From: Pseudomonadota bacterium
Lineage (GTDB): Bacteria > Pseudomonadota > Gammaproteobacteria > Xanthomonadales > Xanthomonadaceae
Length of the DNA stretch: 58,396 nucleotides
Assembly (NCBI GenBank): GCA_030528565.1
Contig: JAUMYP010000003.1
Span: 63,082 to 121,477 of the forward strand
Reading direction: 5' to 3'
The translations under genes and the position numbers were made by a program. Within the stretch, counting starts at the first letter, position 1. The number at the start of each line of letters is the position of its first letter. The notes beneath the pieces were generated by a model. That model was given only the letters and a program-made list of their open reading frames with translations, did not search any database and was not told the DNA's origin. Below, piece by piece: positions 8,079 through 13,196 of the stretch.

Positions 8079-8203
8079 AAGACGCCTATGCCGACATCGC
8101 CACAGTGTTCCACTGGCCGCCACAGGCAATGGACGGCATGACGCTCATCGAGCTGATGCAATGGCGCGAACGCGCCCGTGAACGCAGTGAAGCGCAACAC
8201 TGA
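7749..8203 (+). CDS. E+E': gpE+E' -1 frameshift fusion
   Basis: After residue 96 of gpE the ribosome can slip back one base and continue from 8036 in the -1 frame to the stop at 8203, giving about 151 residues. The extension carries the hallmark of the P2 GpE' family: Asp-Ile-Ala-x-Val-Phe-His-Trp-Pro-Pro, then Met-Thr-Leu-x-Glu-Leu-Met-x-Trp-Arg-Glu-Arg-Ala-Arg. No sensible independent start precedes this motif, so frameshifting is the expected mode, as in P2 and, by analogy, lambda G/GT. Confidence 0.87.
8030..8036 (+). other. Programmed -1 frameshift slippery site T_TTT_TTC
   Basis: Six T residues followed by C are phased in the gpE frame as T TTT TTC, a textbook X_XXY_YYZ heptamer (GGT TTT TTC GCC in frame zero). 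Slipping by -1 lets both tRNAs re-pair with TTT and enters exactly the frame that encodes the conserved E' domain. Confidence 0.88.
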
Positions 8204-8213
8204 GCCTGATACG

Positions 8214-9212
8214 ATGACAGTCCCTATCTCTTCCCCAAAAGCTCACATGCGCCACAGCAAAATCCGGATGATTCGCTTTATGGAGTTGCGCCTTGGTCAC
8301 GGCGAAGGCGCACTGCATTATGACTCTTGGAATTTAGAGACATTGCTTCAACAAGCCAGCCGAAACGGATTTTATGCCCGCAAGGTCAAAGAGGGCGCAG
8401 AAAAGGTTGTCCGCATTCGGGATCTTAAAATCCAAGAATCACAGGGCAAGCGCTATGCCTCGCTCCTGCTGGTACACGCCAATGCAGGCTATATCGATGC
8501 CAGTTATGAAAATATCCAGACAGCCCAATCCAGAACCATCAAAAAGAACGAAGGTGAAGGTTATCGAACTGAAGCCCATCTGGTAATTGATTTGGGCTAC
8601 ACACAACATGGCAAAGAGCAGCGCTACCGCTGCGTGCTGGAAGAATCTCCCGGTCTTGGCCCCTCAATCATCAACAGTAGGCTGCGTTCCGCACTGAATA
8701 AAGCTGGGACAAGGAAAGGCACCGTCCCCAATACTGGAGAAGAAATCACTTGGTACCCCGTGGTCTATCTGGACGGGCTTTTGAATGGCGACCTGATCGC
8801 TGAAATTGAAAAAGGCGAATTACTGAACTTTGAACTACTCAAGGAAAATCCAGAATCTGGTGGACTTGACGAAATCGAAGAAATTGAAGTCAGACATCAG
8901 GTACTTCGTATAGATGTCTTGGACTCCCCGAAAAAGGGCATGTTTGCCCGATTGGTATCCAAAATTCGCAGCCTGGCTTTCAAGCAGGATTATGAAAAGT
9001 TGCGTATTCGCTACAAAGAGCAGAATACAGACCGAGTAAGGTCAGCCGTCATTGATATTCCAGATGACATGGATGACCCCAGCAGCGCCATTGAAAAAAG
9101 CGTGACCCGGACTGCCATGATAAAGCTGGAGGAGCCGATGAACTGGGATCACGACACCGTAGAAACCCAGCTGACAGAAAAAATGATTAAGCATCTGCAA
9201 CAAGAACCCTGA
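8214..9212 (+). CDS. Uncharacterised soluble protein of accessory two-gene unit 1
   Basis: A protein of about 332 residues that I do not recognise. It is acidic and mixed in composition, with no membrane segment or signal peptide. It contains a Glu-rich stretch near residue 225 (Leu-Asp-Glu-Ile-Glu-Glu-Ile-Glu-Val). Its DNA is visibly richer in A and T than the tail genes around it, which suggests a separate origin. Starts at 8178 (GTG, overlapping E') and 8247 are also possible; 8214 lies 10 bp after the E' stop. It is followed after 7 bp by a four-helix membrane protein, with which it probably functions. The layout matches the pair at 17537-19101. A superinfection-exclusion or defence role is my inference only. 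Confidence 0.7.
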   Translation: MTVPISSPKAHMRHSKIRMIRFMELRLGHGEGALHYDSWNLETLLQQASRNGFYARKVKEGAEKVVRIRDLKIQESQGKRYASLLLVHANAGYIDASYENIQTAQSRTIKKNEGEGYRTEAHLVIDLGYTQHGKEQRYRCVLEESPGLGPSIINSRLRSALNKAGTRKGTVPNTGEEITWYPVVYLDGLLNGDLIAEIEKGELLNFELLKENPESGGLDEIEEIEVRHQVLRIDVLDSPKKGMFARLVSKIRSLAFKQDYEKLRIRYKEQNTDRVRSAVIDIPDDMDDPSSAIEKSVTRTAMIKLEEPMNWDHDTVETQLTEKMIKHLQQEP

Positions 9213-9219
9213 CTTGCCG

Positions 9220-9792
9220 ATGATATTTCGCAATACCCGCATGGCCATCAAAGTGCTGAAGCAACTGCTTCACCCTATTGGCTATTTGTGGATCAAAACC
9301 AGACACGGTGAAAAGCGGCTGGTGGATTGGGTATTCCCGACAATGGCAGCACTCACCGTCACTAGCATCTGGGCGGCTTGGCCTGGACTGATTCCACTGC
9401 GTGGAACAGAAGGTGTTGTAACCGGCATCGGCAGCATCATGCAAGTCTTGGTCGGCTTCTATGTCGCCGCCTTGGCGGCTGTAGCGACCTTCCCATCGCC
9501 TGCACTGGATCAAGAGGCCATCGGCATGAGCCGAGCAGGCCAGCCCATCAAACGTCGCGTATTTCTGGCCGCGTTGTTTGGCTATCTGGCATTCCTTGGG
9601 TTATGCCTGCTGGTCATGTCCCTTTTCAAGAAACTGCCAACAGCTTTGGCACTGGAAACCGCGCAGCTCGCCCGCTATGCCGTCCATGCACTCCTGTTTT
9701 TGCACCAGCTTATTTTCTGGCAAATGGTATTCATCACCCTGCTGGGTCTGTATTACTTGACTGATCGCATCCACCGCAACGAGGCCGGGTAA
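9220..9792 (+). CDS. Four-helix membrane protein of accessory two-gene unit 1
   Basis: About 190 residues with four predicted membrane helices, around residues 36-55, 63-88, 107-130 and 146-172. They are separated by short basic or polar loops, and the N-terminus is basic. I do not recognise the family. It follows the soluble protein by 7 bp and ends in a hairpin terminator, so the two form a closed unit inserted in the tail operon. TTG at 9214 and ATG at 9241 are alternative starts. A small multi-helix protein paired with a larger cytosolic partner is the usual shape of membrane-acting phage-exclusion systems, but nothing in the sequence proves this. Confidence 0.7.
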   Translation: MIFRNTRMAIKVLKQLLHPIGYLWIKTRHGEKRLVDWVFPTMAALTVTSIWAAWPGLIPLRGTEGVVTGIGSIMQVLVGFYVAALAAVATFPSPALDQEAIGMSRAGQPIKRRVFLAALFGYLAFLGLCLLVMSLFKKLPTALALETAQLARYAVHALLFLHQLIFWQMVFITLLGLYYLTDRIHRNEAG

Positions 9793-9808
9793 GCCCGGCC
9801 TTGTCTTT
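9783..9808. terminator. Hairpin terminator after accessory unit 1
   Basis: A 7-bp perfect stem GGCCGGG/CCCGGCC with a 4-base loop that contains the TAA stop of the membrane protein, followed by TTGTCTTT. A second, 20-bp perfect palindrome (9822-9841) follows and overlaps the stop of the convergent antitoxin gene. Together they would end both converging transcripts. Confidence 0.65.
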
Positions 9809-9839
9809 GCCTGCGATGCAAGATGGGCAGGCCTGCCCA

Positions 9840-10136
9840 TCACCCCCGCGCGGCCTGCGGGTGCGTGTCCAGCCACTCGCGCAAGGCATCATTCATCCGC
9901 GTCTGCCAGCCCGCGCCACCGGCGCGAAAGGCTTCCACAATGTCCCGGTCAAAGCGCACCGTGGTGGATACTTTGTTGCTGCCCGGCGGGCGACCGATAC
10001 GGCGCAACCCCGCAAGCAATTGCGGCGGCAACACCTCATGCGCCGGACGAAAGCTCGCCAATTCCTCGTCGGTCAGGTCTTCGCGCAACTCGCCATCGGG
10101 CGTCGTGAAAGGACGTTTTTCAGCGACCGTTTTCAT
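9840..10136 (-). CDS. brnA: BrnA-family antitoxin (pair 1)
   Basis: A 98-residue protein of the BrnA antitoxin type. The N-terminal half is acidic and disordered-looking. The C-terminal half has a ribbon-helix-helix pattern beginning Val-Ser-Thr-Thr-Val-Arg-Phe-Asp-Arg-Asp-Ile and ending Trp-Gln-Thr-Arg-Met-Asn-Asp-Ala-Leu-Arg-Glu-Trp-Leu. BrnA binds and neutralises the BrnT ribonuclease and represses the operon through the ribbon. The gene overlaps the 3' end of brnT by 17 bp, the usual brnT-brnA order. Confidence 0.88.
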   Translation of the reverse strand: MKTVAEKRPFTTPDGELREDLTDEELASFRPAHEVLPPQLLAGLRRIGRPPGSNKVSTTVRFDRDIVEAFRAGGAGWQTRMNDALREWLDTHPQAARG

Positions 10137-10389
10137 AGTGTTTCACCTCTCGTTTGTTGGCTTTGCGAAAGCTGATGACGTGGAGCACATCACCGCGCAT
10201 CGTGAAAACCAGCGCATGAATCCGCGCGCCTACCCGGCCATAGGCCAAATAGCGCACCTCGCCATAATCCCGCCGGTCATCGATGCGCACCAACGCCGTA
10301 TCAAAATCAAAGCCAACGACCTCATCAAAAGAAGGGCGGCCTTGCGCAAGATTGGCGGCATTCTTGGCGGGGTCGTAGCTGATTTCCAT
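10120..10389 (-). CDS. brnT: BrnT-family ribonuclease toxin (pair 1)
   Basis: An 89-residue BrnT toxin. It shows the family pattern: an early Asp-Pro-x-Lys-Asn, then Pro-Ser-Phe-Asp-Glu-Val-Val, Tyr-Gly-Glu-Val-Arg, the strand His-Ala-Leu-Val-Phe-Thr-x-Arg, and Val-Ile-Ser-Phe-Arg-Lys-Ala-Asn-Lys-Arg-Glu. BrnT is a RelE-like ribonuclease that blocks translation when freed from BrnA. I start it at 10389; the frame extends 12 codons further but the family begins here. The pair is on the opposite strand to the tail operon and probably has its own promoter between 10390 and 10500. Confidence 0.88.
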   Translation of the reverse strand: MEISYDPAKNAANLAQGRPSFDEVVGFDFDTALVRIDDRRDYGEVRYLAYGRVGARIHALVFTMRGDVLHVISFRKANKREVKHYENGR

Positions 10390-10504
10390 ATCCGTTATTG
10401 TAGTAACAAAAACAAGAAGGGTCAAGACTTTCCGTCACTACCCTTGACCCCCCCCAACCCCGGCAAACTGCGCAGCAAGGAGACTCAAAACTCCCAATAG
10501 CAAG

Positions 10505-10640
10505 CGGATACCGCACCCGTCAGTCCTGCGGTATTTTTGTGCCCGGCTTCTGCGTCGGGAGGGTGACGGATACAACACCCCGCACGGGGAAAGAAGTCCG
10601 CCCGGCTTGCTACGGGTTTTGAGCCTCCCGACACCCCCGG
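10505..10640 (+). ncRNA. Candidate structured phage RNA / leader upstream of 10689
   Basis: This gene-free stretch is full of nested pairing. The stem ATACCGCA/TGCGGTAT is followed by T5 (10508-10538), a good intrinsic terminator. Its loop contains CCGTCA (10517-10522), complementary to TGACGG at 10564-10569. A 9-bp stem GTCGGGAGG/CCTCCCGAC (10554-10562 with 10624-10632) encloses the hairpin CCCCG/CGGGG (10578-10589) and CCCG/CGGG followed by TTTT (10601-10620). The layout suggests a small regulatory RNA or attenuator. I could not identify the family with certainty. The remainder of the 300-bp gap is otherwise featureless. Confidence 0.5.
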
Positions 10641-10688
10641 CTGCCATCGCATGGGTACGCCTGCCCACCGGATAGCTACAATGCCCGC

Positions 10689-10943
10689 ATGGCTATCCGC
10701 ATCACATTCCCCACGCCCACAGACTCCCCGACCGGAAAAGCAGAAGTCCGTGTCCGCTACGGCATCCACCGAAATGACATCACCGGGCGAGCATATCCTG
10801 TACTGACATACAGAGGACCACGCACAACAGTGCTCACGCCGGAAGCATGGCAACGCTATGTCATGTGCGGCGCAACTGTGACAGCCGACACAGAAAGGGA
10901 AAAATCCATTGTTAAAGAGATTTTAGGGGTTGACATTAGCTAG
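10689..10943 (+). CDS. Small hypothetical phage protein
   Basis: An 84-residue protein I do not recognise. It reads as a compact strand-rich domain, with Arg-Ile-Thr-Phe-Pro, Val-Arg-Val-Arg-Tyr-Gly, and an acidic C-terminus. It starts shortly after the structured RNA region and after a repeat resembling 7692-7728, so those elements may control it. The stop lies just before the small membrane protein at 11022. No function is suggested. Confidence 0.6.
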   Translation: MAIRITFPTPTDSPTGKAEVRVRYGIHRNDITGRAYPVLTYRGPRTTVLTPEAWQRYVMCGATVTADTEREKSIVKEILGVDIS

Positions 10944-11021
10944 CTAATGTTGCACCATATGCCCATGGTCAGGGCTGTTCCTGACCTGCCTATCCCCGGC
11001 ATAGGGGTTGGAGACACCAAA

Positions 11022-11186
11022 ATGGGAAACAATATGGACGCAGCAACGAGCAAAAAACTTGAAGCGGAAATCGCCAAGCTCATCGCAGAAACCAACAAAA
11101 TCAACGCAGAAGCAAAATGGTATCCGTTTGTGGTTTTGGCTGGCGTATTCGGCGCTGCCTTGGCCGTGGTCAAGCTGCTGGTCTAA
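11022..11186 (+). CDS. Small single-pass membrane protein
   Basis: A 54-residue protein. A charged helix rich in Lys, Glu and Ala (about residues 5-28) is followed by one C-terminal membrane helix of about 20 residues (Phe-Val-Val-Leu-Ala-Gly-Val-Phe-Gly). A GGAG ribosome-binding site lies 8 bases before ATG 11022. An upstream start at 10947 exists but the added sequence looks non-coding. The coiled-coil plus terminal anchor layout is common among small phage proteins of unknown role. A 12-bp perfect hairpin follows directly. Confidence 0.65.
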   Translation: MGNNMDAATSKKLEAEIAKLIAETNKINAEAKWYPFVVLAGVFGAALAVVKLLV

Positions 11187-11195
11187 ATATATCTG

Positions 11196-11222
11196 GATAC
11201 CCCGCACATTGTGCGGGGTATC
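11196..11222. terminator. 12-bp perfect hairpin after the small membrane protein
   Basis: GATACCCCGCAC and its exact complement GTGCGGGGTATC are separated by three bases. The stem is very stable but there is no T run on either side, so it may be a factor-dependent or weak terminator, or an RNA processing site. The next gene starts 10 bases later. Confidence 0.5.
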
Positions 11223-11231
11223 TCCCCTGCC

Positions 11232-11462
11232 ATGGCAAAAACCCCTTCCCAAATTGTTGCAAAAAGTCGCGCCAAAGCCATTGCCGAAGGTGCACGGCGG
11301 ATTGGCCCATTGCTTATCAAAGACGCTGCGGCCATTGCGGCACTTGAACACCTCACCCAGCTTCATGGAAGCCAACGCGCAGCGATTGAGCAGGCGCTCA
11401 AAGGAAGCACCCAAAACCTTGATATTGGCGAGCCAATGTCTCAATACACACACGCCCGATAA
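11232..11462 (+). CDS. Small basic hypothetical phage protein
   Basis: A 76-residue helical, Ala/Lys-rich protein starting Met-Ala-Lys-Thr-Pro-Ser-Gln. It has a basic first half and a Leu-rich second half. I do not recognise the family. Its start is a few bases after the 12-bp hairpin, and no strong ribosome-binding site is visible, so translation may depend on upstream structure. Coding is supported mainly by codon pattern and its tight fit between neighbours. Confidence 0.5.
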   Translation: MAKTPSQIVAKSRAKAIAEGARRIGPLLIKDAAAIAALEHLTQLHGSQRAAIEQALKGSTQNLDIGEPMSQYTHAR

Positions 11463-11504
11463 CGGGCAACGGCTATCCCCACCGAATCGGGGTTGGAGAA
11501 AACC

Positions 11505-11747
11505 ATGCACAACAACACACGCGCTTTCAGTAGCGCCCACGCCGCCAATGACGCTGGCTCCCGCCACGACCTGTTCACCCTGTACAAACAGGTAGGCAGC
11601 ATTGCCCGGCTTTCCGTCCCGCAACTGGCCTGGCTGGTGGCCGAGCTGCAACACCGCCCCTTCAGCCAACTGACCGTCGCCGAACTGCTGGCCCTGATTG
11701 AACGCACCCGCACCCTGCCGCATGTGCTGCCCGGAGGTGTGCAATGA
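11505..11747 (+). CDS. Hypothetical phage protein, paralogue of 25275-25538
   Basis: An 80-residue protein. Residues 20-75 match the product of 25275-25538 along their length: Arg-His-Asp-Leu-Phe, then Gln-Leu-x-Trp-Leu-Val, Gln-Leu-Thr-Val, Glu-Leu-Leu-Ala-Leu-Ile-x-Arg, and Thr-Leu-Pro. It ends in Gly-Gly-Val-Gln because the ribosome-binding site and start of the next gene are embedded in its last codons. The function is unknown; the family appears to be a small helical phage protein. Confidence 0.7.
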   Translation: MHNNTRAFSSAHAANDAGSRHDLFTLYKQVGSIARLSVPQLAWLVAELQHRPFSQLTVAELLALIERTRTLPHVLPGGVQ

Positions 11748-12313
11748 GCACCCAGTCCTGCACCCGGCAGAGCGTTATCGAGGCGTACCAACGTCTGGGC
11801 AATGTCCGCGCCACCTGTTCCGAAACCGGCGTATCGCCCTATGTGGCAGTCATTTGGCTGACCCAGGCCAAAGTGCTCAAGCCCAGTGACAGCAGCCGCT
11901 ATGGCTGCGCCAGCAGTCGCCGGGGCGCCATGGCCGAACAGGAATTCCAGCGCCTGGTGCCGCAGGCCATTTCCGCCAACCGCAACGTGGCCGAGCATAC
12001 CCCCGGCTTTGACTTCATGCTGGGCGAGCTCACCATTGACGTGAAGTTCTCCAGCCCCAGCCCCACCGACGGCAAATGGCGCTGGCGCATGCCCGGCAAC
12101 AAAGCCCTGCAACCGGATTTTGTGGTGGTGTTCCTCTCCAATGACAGCGAGACCCTGAATGCCGGTTATCGTATGTTGCTGTTGCCGGTACTGCTGTTCC
12201 CCGGCCAGACCGGCATCACCCTCACCCCCAAACGGCTGCATGAACACCCGCTGCTGGAATTTGAAATCCAGCCCGATGCGCTGGCCGGGCTGTTGCAGGG
12301 AGGTGTGCAATGA
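11744..12313 (+). CDS. HTH plus nuclease-like protein (putative PD-(D/E)XK fold)
   Basis: A 189-residue protein. The first ~45 residues look like a helix-turn-helix of the kind that reads a growing series (Val-Ile-Glu-Ala-Tyr-x-Arg-Leu-Gly-Asn, then Thr-Cys-Ser-Glu-Thr-Gly-Val-Ser). The second half contains Asp90 followed by a strand with Asp99-Val-Lys101, which fits the D...(D/E)xK core of restriction-endonuclease-like folds. A Pro-Asp-Phe-Val-Val-Val-Phe-Leu strand follows. It may be a DNA nuclease or a catalytically altered relative. It is coupled to its neighbours on both sides (ATGA overlaps). Confidence 0.6.
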   Translation: MSTQSCTRQSVIEAYQRLGNVRATCSETGVSPYVAVIWLTQAKVLKPSDSSRYGCASSRRGAMAEQEFQRLVPQAISANRNVAEHTPGFDFMLGELTIDVKFSSPSPTDGKWRWRMPGNKALQPDFVVVFLSNDSETLNAGYRMLLLPVLLFPGQTGITLTPKRLHEHPLLEFEIQPDALAGLLQGGVQ

Positions 12314-12606
12314 GCCGTGTCCTTGCCGTGGTCTTTGAAGAAGACGACCTGCGCGACCTGCGCCAAATCTGGCACGCCTTCGATGCCATCAGCACGCTGG
12401 CCTCGCACCCGATGGAAGCCAACCTGCGCACCATCGGCGCGCTGGCCGATATCGCTGGCAGGCAGCTCGGGCAACTCCTGGCCGGCAAACCCCTGGGCAG
12501 CGGCTGGGAGCCCTACCTCGATGACATCCCGGACGACATCCCCCGCGATGACACCGACATGGACGAGTGGCTGGCCGCGATGGACACCCCACCCGCCCAC
12601 GCGTAA
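12310..12606 (+). CDS. Acidic hypothetical phage protein
   Basis: A 98-residue acidic protein whose start overlaps the stop of the nuclease-like gene. The first 65 residues look helical. The C-terminus is very rich in Asp (Asp-Asp-Ile-Pro-Asp-Asp-Ile-Pro-Arg-Asp-Asp-Thr-Asp-Met-Asp), resembling acidic DNA-mimic or partner-binding tails. I do not recognise it. A stable hairpin (12622-12641) follows. Confidence 0.65.
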   Translation: MSRVLAVVFEEDDLRDLRQIWHAFDAISTLASHPMEANLRTIGALADIAGRQLGQLLAGKPLGSGWEPYLDDIPDDIPRDDTDMDEWLAAMDTPPAHA

Positions 12607-12621
12607 GCGTCCCTGTCACAG

Positions 12622-12641
12622 CCCCGGCCACTTGGCCGGGG
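12622..12641 (+). terminator. Hairpin after the 11232-12606 gene group
   Basis: The stem CCCCGGCC/GGCCGGGG has a 4-base loop and is followed by TTGCCCC. It is stable, but the T run is poor. Its place at the end of a tightly coupled gene group supports a terminator. Confidence 0.55.
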
Positions 12642-12706
12642 TTGCCCCCTCGCGCGAGGCTGGTGCATCCCTCTGAACCGGCTTTGCACAATGGCATACT
12701 GGCACC

Positions 12707-13141
12707 ATGATTATCTTTATCCTTGGCATCGCCGTCCTGGCCGTATTTTTTATCTGCATCATTGGCTTCGCCATGGCAGTAGGCAATGTTTTCAGCTCGC
12801 TGTACACCTGCATCTTTGGGGAAAGCGAAACTTGCAGCCGCTACACCATCCCCGAGTTTTCGGAGGACAACAGCACGCCCACCCAAAAGCCGGAGGGCTT
12901 TCTGGCGGCTTCGCAGCGCATGAGCGCCTTGCAGGAAAAGCACCGGGCAGAGATGAAAGCCGCAGAGCGGGCGCGCTGGGCACGCAAGACCCCTGCCGAA
13001 CAAGCCGAGGCTATCCGGCTGCGCAAAAAGATGATTTACAACATGCTGGGGCACGAGCATCCGCTCCTGCCACATGCCGAACGTCTGGCAAAAGCCGAGG
13101 CCATCTATCAAGAGCGGCTGCAAAGCGGCTATTACGGCTAG
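12707..13141 (+). CDS. Single-pass membrane protein with charged cytosolic tail
   Basis: A 144-residue protein. The first ~33 residues form one strongly hydrophobic helix (Met-Ile-Ile-Phe-Ile-Leu-Gly-Ile-Ala-Val-Leu). The rest is polar, with a long Glu/Arg/Lys/Ala helix between residues 65 and 110. I do not recognise it. It is the last gene before the tape measure and follows a hairpin, so it may be its own small unit. Confidence 0.6.
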   Translation: MIIFILGIAVLAVFFICIIGFAMAVGNVFSSLYTCIFGESETCSRYTIPEFSEDNSTPTQKPEGFLAASQRMSALQEKHRAEMKAAERARWARKTPAEQAEAIRLRKKMIYNMLGHEHPLLPHAERLAKAEAIYQERLQSGYYG

Positions 13142-13196
13142 CCGCCTTCGCCCCCACGCGGGCTGATGCCGCTGCCTCTATACCGGAGGTGGCCGC

